Made by a program: the position numbers and the translations under genes. From Phaeospirillum sp. (GTDB taxonomy: Bacteria > Pseudomonadota > Alphaproteobacteria > Rhodospirillales > Magnetospirillaceae), in assembly GCA_030824585.1 (NCBI GenBank), contig JAVBXM010000035.1, forward strand, positions 1 through 42,283: a DNA stretch of 42,283 bases, written 5' to 3'. A model generated the notes under the pieces. The model ran no database searches. It was not told where the DNA came from and was given only the letters and a program-made list of their open reading frames with translations. This document shows positions 24,279-34,177 of this stretch, piece by piece; the stretch's first letter is position 1; the number at the start of each line of letters is the position of its first letter.

Positions 24279-24860
24279 ATGGGCTGGCCCAAGCTTCCCC
24301 GCTGGATGTTGCTGGGAGCGCCGCTGGGGGCCGCCGCCGCCTTCTTCGTCGCCGGCATTATGTTCTGGGGCGGTTTCAACACCGCCATGGAGGCCACCAA
24401 CACCCTGGGCTTCTGCATCGGTTGCCACGAGATGAAGGACACCGTCTACAAGGAGTATGTGGGTACCGTTCATTACGCCAACCGCAGCGGCGTGCGGGCG
24501 GTGTGCTCCGACTGCCATGTGCCCCATCCCTGGGTCTACAAGATCATCCGCAAGATCCAGGCCTCGGGCGAGCTTTACCACAAGGTCATGGGCTCGGTGG
24601 ACACCCCCGAGAAGTTCGAGGCCAAGCGCCTGGAACTGGCCAAGCGGGTCTGGTCGACCATGAAAACCACGGATTCGCGGGAATGCCGCAACTGCCATTC
24701 CTTCGAGGCCATGTCCAAGGACGCCCAGAAGAACACCGCGTGGCGGCGCCACAGCACCGCCGACGAGAAGGGCAAGACCTGCATCGATTGCCACAAGGGC
24801 ATCGCCCACAAGGACATCTCCTCGCTCTACGAGGAGGACGAAGGGGCTGCCGGCAAATAG
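24279..24860 (+). CDS. NapC/NirT-family tetraheme quinol dehydrogenase
   Basis: A 193-aa membrane-anchored cytochrome c. One N-terminal transmembrane helix (MLLGAPLGAAAAFFVAGIMFW) is followed by four CxxCH motifs: CIGCH, CSDCH, CRNCH and CIDCH. The FCIGCHEM segment and spacing fit the NapC/NirT family. It oxidises membrane quinol and passes electrons to periplasmic acceptors, here presumably PcrC. This is the quinol dehydrogenase gene typical of perchlorate reduction islands. Confidence 0.87.
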   Translation: MGWPKLPRWMLLGAPLGAAAAFFVAGIMFWGGFNTAMEATNTLGFCIGCHEMKDTVYKEYVGTVHYANRSGVRAVCSDCHVPHPWVYKIIRKIQASGELYHKVMGSVDTPEKFEAKRLELAKRVWSTMKTTDSRECRNCHSFEAMSKDAQKNTAWRRHSTADEKGKTCIDCHKGIAHKDISSLYEEDEGAAGK

Positions 24861-25787
<927 letters not shown>

Positions 25788-25856
25788 CCCCCCCCGGTCC
25801 GGCTGTTCCGGTCCGGACTCTCCCCGGCATCCCCCCTGATGGCCGGAACAGCGGAG

Positions 25857-25895
25857 CCCGCCGATCACTCCCACCGTGATCGGCGGGTTCATTTT
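25857..25895 (+). terminator. Terminator after cld
   Basis: CCCGCCGATCAC (25857-25868) pairs perfectly with GTGATCGGCGGG (25876-25887) around a 7-base loop, followed by TTCATTTT. A second weaker inverted repeat (GCTGTTCCGG 25802-25811 with CCGGAACAGC 25843-25852) precedes it. It ends the pcr-cld operon and shields the convergent pcrR. Confidence 0.75.
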
Positions 25896-25910
25896 GAACG
25901 AATCGTTCAA
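25894..25910. promoter_or_regulatory. Perfect 17-bp palindrome, putative PcrR site
   Basis: TTGAACGAATCGTTCAA is a perfect palindrome about its central base and fits TTGAAC-N5-GTTCAA. It lies immediately after the cld terminator. Confidence 0.6.
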
Positions 25911-25922
25911 GTCGTGGTGCGA

Positions 25923-25949
25923 GACGATTGAACGGAACGTTCAATCGTC
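25923..25949. promoter_or_regulatory. 11-bp-arm palindrome overlapping the pcrR stop, putative PcrR site
   Basis: GACGATTGAAC (25923-25933) and GTTCAATCGTC (25939-25949) are perfect inverted arms around a 5-base spacer. The site includes the pcrR stop codon and its last codons. It is the longest palindrome of the family found in this window. Confidence 0.6.
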
Positions 25950-27314
25950 GTCGTGCCGGCCCTTGGGCGAGATCAGTCCGAATTCCTTGATCCGCCGCTC
26001 CAGCCGGGGGCGGGAGACCTCCAGGATGTCGCAGGCCCGTCCCTTGTGCCAGCCGGTTTCCGTCAGGACGCGGCGGATATGGTCGCGTTCCAGTTCGCGT
26101 AGCGAGCACATGGCCGAGGCGCAGGCGGACTCGTCCGTCTCCGGCAGGGACGGGGCTTGGCGCAGCTCGGGCGGCAGGCAGTCGGGAGTGAGCACGTCGC
26201 CGCGCTCCAGCACCGCCGCCTTCATCAGGACGTTCTCCAGTTCGCGCACATTGCCGGGCCAGCGATAGCCCTCCAGGCAGGCCATGGCGTCGCCCGACAC
26301 CCGCCGGATGGTCTTGCGCAGGTCCTTGTTGATCTTCTTCAGCAGGAACTCGGTCAGCAGGGGGATGTCGCCCCGCCGCTCGCGCAGCGGCGGCAGGTTG
26401 ATGGTGGCGACGTTGAGGCGGTAGAACAGATCCTCGCGGAACAGCCCGGCGGCCACCCGTTCCTTCAGGTTGACGTTGGTGGCGGTGATGAAGCGGGCCT
26501 TGCTTTTCCTGGTCTGGGTGCTGCCCACCGGGGTGTATTCCCGCTCCTCCAGGATGCGCAGCAGCTTGCTCTGCATGGGGGGCGACAGTTCGGCGATCTC
26601 GTCCAGGAACAGGGTTCCTTCGCCCACCTGCTCGACCTTGCCCTTGTGGGCGCTGACCGCGCCGGTGAAAGCGCCGCGCTCGTGGCCGAACATCTCGCTT
26701 TCCAGCAGGGTCTCCACCAGGGCGGCGCAGTTGACCGCCACGAAGGGGTGGTGGCGGTCGGCGCTGGCATTGTGAACGGCGCGGGCCACCAATTCCTTGC
26801 CGGTGCCCGATTCGCCCAGGATCAGCACGGTGATACGGCTTTGCGCCACCAGGCCGATGCTCTTGAACACCTCTTTCATGGCGAAGCTGTGGCCGACGAT
26901 CTGGGTGGGCGCGGTGCCCGCCGCCGAGCCGATGATCAGGCCGCCGCCCGACTGGCCTTGCGACAGGGCGCGCTCCACCGCCGCGTCCAGCTCGCCCAGG
27001 TCGATGGGCTTGGGGACGTAGTCGACGGCGCCGCCCTGCATGGCGGCCACCGTGGTCTCGAAATCGTGGAAGGCGGTGATCATGATCACCGGCAACTGCG
27101 GCCGCCGCGCCTTGATGGTCGACAGCAGGCTCATGCCGTCGGCGCCGGGCAGGCGGACGTCGGAGATCACCACGTCGACGCTGTCGTCCTCGGCCTTGTT
27201 GACGCCGTCCTCGGCGGAATGGGCGGTGGTGACGGTGTAGTCGTTCTGTTGGAAATGCAGATGGAGGGTACGGCAGATGGCGCGGTCGTCATCGACCAGC
27301 AGGATGTGCGGCAT
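25941..27314 (-). CDS. pcrR: Sigma54-dependent response regulator
   Basis: A 457-aa NtrC-type activator: receiver domain (D9, D10, phosphoacceptor D52, K102), AAA+ domain with Walker A GESGTGKE (167-174), sigma54-contact loop GAFTGA (214-219) and Walker B TLFLDE (234-239), and a C-terminal Fis-type HTH (RRVLTETGWHKGRACDILEVSRPRLERRIKEFGL). All key residues are present. It faces cld tail-to-tail and is divergent from the kinase gene at 27434. It most likely activates the sigma54 promoter at 18907. In perchlorate reduction islands this regulator is named PcrR. Confidence 0.85.
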   Translation of the reverse strand: MPHILLVDDDRAICRTLHLHFQQNDYTVTTAHSAEDGVNKAEDDSVDVVISDVRLPGADGMSLLSTIKARRPQLPVIMITAFHDFETTVAAMQGGAVDYVPKPIDLGELDAAVERALSQGQSGGGLIIGSAAGTAPTQIVGHSFAMKEVFKSIGLVAQSRITVLILGESGTGKELVARAVHNASADRHHPFVAVNCAALVETLLESEMFGHERGAFTGAVSAHKGKVEQVGEGTLFLDEIAELSPPMQSKLLRILEEREYTPVGSTQTRKSKARFITATNVNLKERVAAGLFREDLFYRLNVATINLPPLRERRGDIPLLTEFLLKKINKDLRKTIRRVSGDAMACLEGYRWPGNVRELENVLMKAAVLERGDVLTPDCLPPELRQAPSLPETDESACASAMCSLRELERDHIRRVLTETGWHKGRACDILEVSRPRLERRIKEFGLISPKGRHDDD

Positions 27315-27433
27315 GTCTCACCTTGGGCGGTGGAGGGTGCGGCATTGGAATTGCAATAACCCGGCCATGTGAAGCATAGCACCGCGCCGGGGCTGTGGCT
27401 AAGCTTCCTGGGGATTGTGTGCAAGGAGCGGGC

Positions 27434-29317
27434 GTGAAGACGTCGCGAAAGATTTTCGGCCTGACCTACCTGATCTCGGTGCTGGCCATCGCCGCCATCG
27501 CCGCCTTCACCCTGTCGCGAACCACCGCGACCCTGCACGATCTGTCGCGCCAGCGCCTGTTCGAGAGCGTCAACCGCGAGGCGCGGATCATCTACAACAC
27601 GCTGGACATGGTGAAAAGCGACATCGGGGTGCTGGCCGACGAGGGCGCTTCCCTGCTGGAGGGGGGGCGCTCCCTGGATGAGGGCGCCCGCCGCAAGTTC
27701 GCCGAGCGCCTGTCCGGCCTGTTGCAGAAGCGGCCGGCCTATACCCGCATCTTGCTGCAGACCGGCGCCGGGCGGGACAGGGTCACCTTTTCTGTGGAGC
27801 AGACCGACCAGGGCCTGCGGGCCAAGGGGGTGGGCGCCGACGTGGATTCCGACCTCATCATGATGATCGACGAGGCCAAGAAGCTGTGGCCGGGCAACGT
27901 CACCCTGTCGCCGGTCCTGGTGCGGGCCAGCCGGGTGGATGCGGAGCAGAAGGTCAAGCTGCTCTATGTGGCCACCCCCATCGCCGCCAAGGACGGCCGG
28001 GTGGAGGGCGCCCTGGTGTTCTCCATGGATTTCGACGTCCTGCTGAGCGGCTTCGGGCGGCCGAAGACCGACATCACCTTCTTCATCGGTGATACGGACG
28101 GGACCTATCTCTATCGCCCGGTCGGGCCGGTCGAGGCCCGCAAGGGGGCGACTTCGGACAATCTGATCCGCGATCTCGGCATCGGCCGCCAATGGGCGAG
28201 GTGGTCCCAGGGCAGCGATCCCCAACTGCGCCTCGACATCCCGGAAAAGCGCCTGGCCGTGGTGCTGTACCGGGTGCTGCTGGCCGACCCGGTGATCAGC
28301 CCCACCGTTCCCATCCTGGTGATCGGCGGCTCCGCCTCGCTCAGCGAGCTGGATCACACCATCGTCAGCTTCCGCACCGAACTGGCCCTGATGGCGCTGC
28401 TGGCCGGCGGGCTGGTGGCCCTGGCCTTGGCGCTGGCCACCAATTACCTGTCGCAGCCCATCCAGGAACTGACCGCCATGGCCGACCGGATCTCCGACGG
28501 CGAACAGGAGATCACGTCGCCGGCTGTCGACCGGCGGGACGAGTTCGGCAAGCTGGCCCGCGCCATGACCCGCATGCTGGACGCCTTGCGCGGCGTGGCC
28601 AAGAACGAGGAGCAGGCGGCGCTGGGCCGCATGGCGACCATGATCGCCCATGACCTGCGCAACGCGCTGTCGTCGGTGAAGATGAATCTCAAGATTCTCC
28701 ATACTCACCACCGAACCGAAGGAGATGACCTGGCCGATGGCTGCAACATCGCGCTGGACCAGGTGGGCTACATGGAGAACATCCTGACCGACATGCTGGA
28801 TTTCGCCCGTCCCAACGATCTGCATCTGGACTGGGTCGATCTGGACGAGGTGATCGGGGTGGCGACGGTCTCCATGCTGCCGGCGATCGAGGCCCAGTCC
28901 ATCACGGTCTGCACCTCGGGGAACTTCACCCTGCCCAAGGTCCAGGGCGACCGCACCCGCCTGATTCAGGTGTTCCAGAACCTGCTGTCCAACGCTATCC
29001 AGTCCATGCCCGACGGCGGCCATCTCACCATCGAGGCCGAGGCCCAGATCCATGAATCCCGCCCCTCGGTGGAGGTGCGGATCATCGACAGCGGATCGGG
29101 CATCGCCGAGGCGATCCGCGACAGCGTGCTCGAGCCGTTCTTCACCACCAGGGCCAAGGGCACCGGCCTGGGCCTCACCATCGTCAACCGGCTGGTGCAG
29201 AGCCATGGCGGCGAGTTGACGCTGGAGCCCAATCCCGAGGGCGGTACCATCGCCCGGGTGATGCTGCCTCTGGTTTCCGCCACCTGGCAGCCGGAAGCGC
29301 AGAAGGAGATTCCATGA
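27434..29317 (+). CDS. pcrS: Membrane sensor histidine kinase
   Basis: A 627-aa kinase. TM1 is near residues 8-28, a periplasmic sensor region (Cache-like, about 30-310) follows, then TM2 near 316-337, HAMP, the HisKA motif with H406 (MIAHDLRNALSS) and an HATPase domain with NLLSNAIQ, DSGSGIAE and GTGLGLTIV. GTG 27434 was chosen as start because AAGGAG precedes it; an upstream in-frame ATG at 27395 has no ribosome site. Divergent from pcrR by 119 bases, it is the obvious partner. Its stop overlaps the cupin gene. The signal sensed is unknown; (per)chlorate or a redox cue is likely. Confidence 0.82.
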   Translation: MKTSRKIFGLTYLISVLAIAAIAAFTLSRTTATLHDLSRQRLFESVNREARIIYNTLDMVKSDIGVLADEGASLLEGGRSLDEGARRKFAERLSGLLQKRPAYTRILLQTGAGRDRVTFSVEQTDQGLRAKGVGADVDSDLIMMIDEAKKLWPGNVTLSPVLVRASRVDAEQKVKLLYVATPIAAKDGRVEGALVFSMDFDVLLSGFGRPKTDITFFIGDTDGTYLYRPVGPVEARKGATSDNLIRDLGIGRQWARWSQGSDPQLRLDIPEKRLAVVLYRVLLADPVISPTVPILVIGGSASLSELDHTIVSFRTELALMALLAGGLVALALALATNYLSQPIQELTAMADRISDGEQEITSPAVDRRDEFGKLARAMTRMLDALRGVAKNEEQAALGRMATMIAHDLRNALSSVKMNLKILHTHHRTEGDDLADGCNIALDQVGYMENILTDMLDFARPNDLHLDWVDLDEVIGVATVSMLPAIEAQSITVCTSGNFTLPKVQGDRTRLIQVFQNLLSNAIQSMPDGGHLTIEAEAQIHESRPSVEVRIIDSGSGIAEAIRDSVLEPFFTTRAKGTGLGLTIVNRLVQSHGGELTLEPNPEGGTIARVMLPLVSATWQPEAQKEIP

Positions 29318-29664
29318 CCAGGACGTTTCATGCCCCCGCCAGCGCCCGCCCCAACCCCGAGGCGGTGGAGCGCACCGTGATCCATCAGACCGCCGAGGCC
29401 GCCCTGGTGGTTTGGCACTTGCTGCCGGGCCAGGAAATTCCACCCCACCGGCATCCGGCGGGCCAGGATACCTGGGTGGTGCTGTCGGGCGAGGCCGAGT
29501 ACCTGATGGAGGGCGGGCGGACACTGATTCTTCGGGCGGGCGACATTGCCGTTGCGGAGCGGGGGCAGATCCACGGGGCTCGCAACCTGTTGGAGGCGCC
29601 GTTTATCTTCACCTCGGTGGTATCGCCCGCGGATGCCGGCTACCAGCTTGAAACGGCAGACTGA
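29314..29664 (+). CDS. Stand-alone cupin_2 protein
   Basis: A 116-aa cytoplasmic cupin. Metal-site motif 1 is H-x-H in PPHRHPAGQDTWVVLSGEAEY, and motif 2 is GQIHGARN. The barrel is almost the same as the C-terminal domain of the secreted protein at 16227-17573, including a run of 17 identical residues (HRHPAGQDTWVVLSGEA) and the shared PADAG tail. It overlaps pcrS by four bases (ATGA), so it is co-translated with the kinase. Its role, perhaps in sensing or detoxifying a by-product, is unknown. Confidence 0.8.
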   Translation: MTRTFHAPASARPNPEAVERTVIHQTAEAALVVWHLLPGQEIPPHRHPAGQDTWVVLSGEAEYLMEGGRTLILRAGDIAVAERGQIHGARNLLEAPFIFTSVVSPADAGYQLETAD

Positions 29665-29756
29665 CGTTGGGGACTTCCCGCCAGTTTGAAGTCCTCCATG
29701 GCGTCAATGCACCGGGCCGACCCTGATCGGGTGGTGCCGCAATGGAGTTGAAACGA

Positions 29757-29796
29757 AGCCGGACAGTCGTGGATCAAGCCCCGGCATGACAAGCGG
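29757..29796. repeat. Fragment resembling an alphaproteobacterial dispersed repeat
   Basis: The segment GTGGATCAAGCCCCGGCATG with following ACAAGCGG recalls one half of the common alphaproteobacterial palindromic repeats that contain GCCCGG...GGCATGACA. The other half is not intact. Only a partial match, judged by memory. Confidence 0.25.
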
Positions 29797-29802
29797 CCCC
29801 CA

Positions 29803-30510
29803 TCATTCGACCATATAGCCCACATGGCGGACTGTGGCGATCAGCGGCCTTCCGGGGTGCGGTGTCTCCAGTTTACGCCGCAGGGCGGCGACGTGTTGGT
29901 CAAGGGCCCGGTCGTCCGGATTCCAGTTCCGCCCCAGCGCTCGCAACGACAGCCTGTCGCGGGTCATCGGCGTGCCGCGATTGTCCAGCAGGGCCGACAA
30001 GACCTTGGCCTCGGTCCGGGACAGCGTCACCAGGGCGCCGTGCGGCAGGCAGACCTGCCGCGACCGTGGATTGAACCGGAAGCCGGACGCCGTGATGGTC
30101 TCCGTCCGCGGTTCCGAGCCCAATTCCTCGCCCGACGACGGGGGATGGAGACGCCTCAGCACGCTGTGGATGCGGGCCAGCAGTTCGCGTGCGAAAAACG
30201 GCTTCGACAGGCAATCGTCCGCCCCCATCTCCAGGTAGATGGTCCGGTCGATGGGGTCTGATCGGGAACTGAGGAGGATGAGGCCGGGGCGGGACGGCCG
30301 GGACATCAGCCAGCGTGCTATGTCCAGCCCCGAAATGTCGCCGAAATTGCTCCCCAGCACCACCAGACTGGGATTGCGCCGACCGATTTCCCGCTGCGCC
30401 GTCGTCCCGTCGTCAAGAAAAACCGCCTCGAACACTTCGTCGGCAAGGCATGCCGCCATGGTTTGCGCCGTCATGCGGTCATTATCGGCGAAGACGATCG
30501 TATGGTGCAT
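29803..30510 (-). CDS. OmpR-family response regulator lacking the phosphoacceptor Asp
   Basis: A 235-aa protein with a receiver domain (1-120) and an OmpR-type winged helix (about 140-235, LSRTEAKVLSALLDNRGTPMTRDRL...HVAALRRKLE...RHVGYMVE). D9 and D11, S81 and K103 fit the receiver fold, but the position of the phosphorylated aspartate is G53 (VVLGSNFGDISG). It is therefore probably not activated by phosphorylation. ATG 30510 has AGGAGGT upstream; an upstream in-frame start adds only five residues. No kinase gene is adjacent. Target unknown; the pcr or che operon are candidates by position. Confidence 0.8.
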   Translation of the reverse strand: MHHTIVFADNDRMTAQTMAACLADEVFEAVFLDDGTTAQREIGRRNPSLVVLGSNFGDISGLDIARWLMSRPSRPGLILLSSRSDPIDRTIYLEMGADDCLSKPFFARELLARIHSVLRRLHPPSSGEELGSEPRTETITASGFRFNPRSRQVCLPHGALVTLSRTEAKVLSALLDNRGTPMTRDRLSLRALGRNWNPDDRALDQHVAALRRKLETPHPGRPLIATVRHVGYMVE

Positions 30511-30986
30511 CGTACCTCCTGTCACGAGACCAAGCCCTACATGAATATCCTGTCGCTAAAATTCAACCGTCATCCGCCACGTGGCCGGCAAAAATCCTAT
30601 TGAGATGTAATCCTGATGTCAACGAATTCAATTAATTGTATACATGTATTTAATATCACCGCCCCATATACCTTGGCTTTCCCGGTGAAATGCCAGACCA
30701 CCGAAGTAAAGTGTAAGAAAATTTACGTATTGCTCACATTTTCCAAACTTCAATCATCGATACCCCTCCACCATATGGCGCCACCTTGGGGCTGCGCCCA
30801 CCAAATATATGTCCGCCAAGGTAGCCGGCAAAGGACGCGATAGTCTCGCCATGTAAAAAATAGCAAAATGGCTACAAAGCCGTGATTGAATATCAAATCA
30901 TTGCGCACAACAATAACGGTTACATCGACGCCGATGGCGATATGCAGTGGATTGCACATTCCACCAGATATTAATTGGCAGTAGTC
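30511..30986. other. AT-richer intergenic region before the chemotaxis operon
   Basis: 476 bases between divergent genes. I see no convincing gene, tRNA or terminator. Base composition is clearly more AT-rich than the coding DNA around it, as in promoter or junction sequences. Short open frames (for example 30616-30843) lack ribosome sites and look non-coding. Confidence 0.5.
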
Positions 30987-31304
30987 ATGGAAACATCTTT
31001 GGAAGAGATGGCGTGCGCAGTCGTTCCCCTGGACGCCGCCGTCGACATACGAAACATCGGCGAGTTGGCCGATCGGATCAAAGCGTGCATCGCCGGGGCG
31101 ATGGCCGTGGTTGTCGATGCGGAAGCCTTCGTGTCCGGTGATGTGACCCTGGTCCAGGTTCTGGCGGCGGCCGGAAGGACGGCGGCGGAGCGGGGTATTT
31201 CCTTCAAGGTTGTCAACGCCGGTCCGGGCTTGACGGCTTTGCTCGATCGCTGCGGCATCGACGCGGTTGGGCGGGGCTTCATTTATCGCCAGCAGGAAGG
31301 GTAA
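30987..31304 (+). CDS. STAS-domain protein heading the chemotaxis operon
   Basis: A 105-aa soluble protein (METSLEEMACAVVPLDAAVDIRNIGELADRIKACI...) resembling a single STAS domain: beta strand VVPLDAAVDI, conserved-type segment VVVDAEAFVSGDVTLVQVLAAAGRTAAERG, and C-terminal FKVVNAGPGLTALLDRCGI. STAS domains bind partners or nucleotides, often as phosphorylated antagonists (Ser/Thr); the usual DSSG serine is here SGD. It is 3 bases from cheY. Small STAS proteins accompany several alphaproteobacterial che operons, but their role is not settled. Confidence 0.72.
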   Translation: METSLEEMACAVVPLDAAVDIRNIGELADRIKACIAGAMAVVVDAEAFVSGDVTLVQVLAAAGRTAAERGISFKVVNAGPGLTALLDRCGIDAVGRGFIYRQQEG

Positions 31305-31307
31305 CCC

Positions 31308-31673
31308 ATGCCCAAAACAGTGTTGTGTGTCGATGACTCGGCCAGCATGCGCCAGATGGTGCGTCTCGCCCTGACCAGCGACGGCTACGTGGTGGTCGAG
31401 GCGGTGGACGGGCGCGATGCTCTCGGCAAGGCCCGAACGATGGTCGCCGATCTCGTGATCACCGATCTCAACATGCCGAACATGGACGGCCTGTCGTTCA
31501 TCCGGGAGTTGCGGGGCATCAGCGACTACAAGGGCATTCCCATCGTCTTCCTGACCACTGAATCGGACGACGACAAGAAGGGTGAGGCGAAAAGCGCCGG
31601 TGCGACGGCCTGGATCACCAAGCCGTTCCAGCCCGAGCGCTTGCTGGCCATCGTCAAGAAGGTCTTGGGATGA
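31308..31673 (+). CDS. cheY: Chemotaxis response regulator CheY
   Basis: A 121-aa single receiver domain: D9, D10, phosphoacceptor D53 (ITDLNMPNMDG), T in FLTTES and K in ITKPF. It carries phosphate from CheA to the flagellar motor, or acts as a phosphate sink. It overlaps cheA by four bases. Confidence 0.92.
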   Translation: MPKTVLCVDDSASMRQMVRLALTSDGYVVVEAVDGRDALGKARTMVADLVITDLNMPNMDGLSFIRELRGISDYKGIPIVFLTTESDDDKKGEAKSAGATAWITKPFQPERLLAIVKKVLG

Positions 31674-33658
31674 CCCCCGGGGCTCCCGATCCCGCCGAAA
31701 CCTTCCGGCAGGAGGCCCACGACCTGCTGATTCAGCTCGAGGATGTGCTGCTCGATCTCGACGGCAATCCCGGCGACCGCGAGCTGATCGACACCGCCTT
31801 CCGCGCGCTGCACACCCTGAAGGGATCGGGGGCGATGTTCGGCTTCGACGATCTCGCCCGTTTCGCCCACACGGTCGAAAACACCTTTGACCGCCTGCGC
31901 CGGACCGGTGCCGAGCCCAGCCGCGAACTGATCGCCGCCACCCTGGCCGCCAAGGATTTCATGCGCCAGCTGATCCAATCCCCCGGCGAGGCGGAAGCTG
32001 CGATCGGCGACGGGCTGGTCGAGGAACTGCTGCGCCACGGGCCGGCCGCCTCGCTGCCCGAGACGGGTCCGTGCGGAGCGGCGCCACGGCCGGCGGAGCC
32101 GAAGGAAGCTCCCGCCATCTACGACATCGTCTTCGCGCTGCCCCCGGACGCCCTGCTGCGCGGCACCAACCCGCTGCGGCTGCTGGACGAATTGCGCGAC
32201 ATGGGCGAATGCACGGTCGCCGCCGATCTTGGCCCGGTCCCGGCCATCGACGGCCTTGATCCCGAGCGCTGCTACCTGAGATGGCGGGTCCGCCTCGTCA
32301 CGCGGCAGCCGCGCTCGGCCATCGACGAGGTTTTCATGTTCGTGATCGACGACATGGAACTGTCGGTGACGACCATGGCGCCCGAGGCGGCGACCTCGCA
32401 CCCCGAGACCCACCCGGCGACGGATGCGACCTCGGCCGCCGACCTGATCCCACCCTCGACCCGGGGCACAGCGGAGCGAGCGGCGGCGGGGAGCAGCATC
32501 CGCATTCCCGCCGAGCGAATCGACAATCTCATGGACCGGGTCGGTGAACTTGTCATCGCGCAGTCTCGGCTGCGCCAGTTGGCCCAGGGCAGCCTCGACC
32601 CGACTCTGCGCTCGGTGTCGGAGGATATCGAGCGGCTGTCGTCGGAACTGCGCGTCACCACCATGGGTATCCGCATGGTCCCCATCGGGCAGTTGTTCGC
32701 CCGCTTCCGCCGCGTTGTCCACGACCTGTCGCGCGACCTCGGCAAGGACGTCCGGCTGGTGACCGCCGGCGAGGAGACCGAGATGGACAAGACCGTCATC
32801 GAAAATCTGAACGATCCCTTGGTCCATCTGATCCGCAACGCCATCGACCACGGCCTGGAGACCGCAGCCGAGCGCGAGGCGGTCGGCAAGCCGCGGGCCG
32901 GGACACTCTCGCTTGAAGCGCGTCACGCCGGAGCGCAGGTGCTGATCACCATCCGCGACGACGGCCGGGGCATGAACCGTCAACGCATCCGCGCCAAGGC
33001 GGTGGAGGCGGGGTGGCTGTCGGAAGCCGGCGACGTCCCCGATGCCGAACTGTTCCAGATGATCTTCCGGCCGGGCTTCTCGACCGCCGCGGCGGTGACC
33101 AACGTTTCCGGGCGTGGCGTCGGCATGGACGTGGTCAAGCGCGCCATCGACGGACTGCACGGCTTCATCGACGTCTCCAGTCCGCCCGGCCGGGGGGCCC
33201 AAGTCACCCTGAGGCTGCCGCTGACCCTCGCCATCATCGACGGGCTGCTGGTTCGTATCGGCCGTGGCCGCTACGTCATTCCCCTGTCGACGGTGGAGGA
33301 ATGCGTCGAGCTGTCCGAGGCCGACAACCTGCGCTCGACCGGCCGCTCCTTTCTCAACATCCGGGACGAGCTGGTTCCCTTCCTGCGCCTGCGCGACCTG
33401 TTCAAGGTCCAGGGGCCCGCCGACCTCTATCCCAAGGTGGTGATCGTCACGGCCGGCGACCAACGGGTCGGGCTGGTGGTCGACCAGATCATCGGCGACC
33501 ACCAGACGGTGATCAAATCGTTGTCCAAGCTGCATGCGGACGTTGCCGCCTTCTCCGGCGCCACCATTCTCGGCGACGGCACGGTGGCGCTGATCCTGGA
33601 CGTGGTCAACCTGATCTCGGCCGGCCGCATTCAAGAGATGCGGATGAAGGCATCCTAG
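31670..33658 (+). CDS. cheA: Chemotaxis histidine kinase CheA
   Basis: A 662-aa kinase. The Hpt domain has H48 in RALHTLKGSGAMFGF. A linker/P2 region runs about 130-240, followed by the dimerisation domain (IRIPAERIDNLMDRVGELVIAQSRL), the ATPase with NPLVHLIRNAIDHG, DDGRGM and SGRGVGMDVV, and the C-terminal CheW-like regulatory domain (LRLPLTLAIIDGLLVRIG...). All kinase motifs are intact. It forms core signalling arrays with the CheW and MCP proteins encoded next. Confidence 0.93.
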   Translation: MTPGAPDPAETFRQEAHDLLIQLEDVLLDLDGNPGDRELIDTAFRALHTLKGSGAMFGFDDLARFAHTVENTFDRLRRTGAEPSRELIAATLAAKDFMRQLIQSPGEAEAAIGDGLVEELLRHGPAASLPETGPCGAAPRPAEPKEAPAIYDIVFALPPDALLRGTNPLRLLDELRDMGECTVAADLGPVPAIDGLDPERCYLRWRVRLVTRQPRSAIDEVFMFVIDDMELSVTTMAPEAATSHPETHPATDATSAADLIPPSTRGTAERAAAGSSIRIPAERIDNLMDRVGELVIAQSRLRQLAQGSLDPTLRSVSEDIERLSSELRVTTMGIRMVPIGQLFARFRRVVHDLSRDLGKDVRLVTAGEETEMDKTVIENLNDPLVHLIRNAIDHGLETAAEREAVGKPRAGTLSLEARHAGAQVLITIRDDGRGMNRQRIRAKAVEAGWLSEAGDVPDAELFQMIFRPGFSTAAAVTNVSGRGVGMDVVKRAIDGLHGFIDVSSPPGRGAQVTLRLPLTLAIIDGLLVRIGRGRYVIPLSTVEECVELSEADNLRSTGRSFLNIRDELVPFLRLRDLFKVQGPADLYPKVVIVTAGDQRVGLVVDQIIGDHQTVIKSLSKLHADVAAFSGATILGDGTVALILDVVNLISAGRIQEMRMKAS

Positions 33659-33672
33659 AAGGAGGGGGGGCG

Positions 33673-34137
33673 ATGGCGGCGTCCGAATCGGCACGGGAAG
33701 TGGTGACCCTGGAAATGCAGGGCGAGGTCTTCGCCATCGATGCCCATTGGGTCCGCGAAATCCTCGACATGGTGCCGGTCACCGAGGTGCCCAATGCCCA
33801 GCCCTTCGTCAGCGGATTGATCAACGTGCGCGGCAAGGTGGTGCCGCTGGCCGACCTGCGTCTGCGCTTCGGCATGCCGCAATCGCCGCCGACCGTCGAT
33901 ACCCGCGTCATCGTCATAGACGCCATGGTCGGCAGCGAGCCGACGGCGGTGGGGATTCTGGCCGACCGCGTCTACGAAGTCACCGAGATCGCCCCCGCCG
34001 CCATCGAGGAAACACCACGCATCGGCTTGCGCTGGCGACCGGAATACATCAGCGGCATCGGCAAGCTGGGGGGCGATTTCATCATCATCCTCGATATGGA
34101 ACAGGTCTTGGCTGTCGGGCCGACAACGACGCAATAG
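33673..34137 (+). CDS. cheW: Coupling protein CheW (copy 1)
   Basis: A 154-aa Che[59 protein letters not shown] is the typical twin SH3-like fold. It links the MCP to CheA. Start 33673 is preceded by GGAGGGGGGG. It resembles the second CheW at 36299 but is clearly divergent. Confidence 0.92.
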   Translation: MAASESAREVVTLEMQGEVFAIDAHWVREILDMVPVTEVPNAQPFVSGLINVRGKVVPLADLRLRFGMPQSPPTVDTRVIVIDAMVGSEPTAVGILADRVYEVTEIAPAAIEETPRIGLRWRPEYISGIGKLGGDFIIILDMEQVLAVGPTTTQ

Positions 34138-34177
34138 ACGCCGGCGGCGGGAAATATCCGGGAAAGGAGATCTCGAT

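Noticed and set aside
30616-30843. 75-codon ORF in the 30511-30986 spacer
   Set aside because: No ribosome site, atypical composition, no recognisable domain.
31526-33694. 722-codon minus-strand frame opposite cheA
   Set aside because: Shadow of cheA; the plus-strand frame has all kinase motifs.
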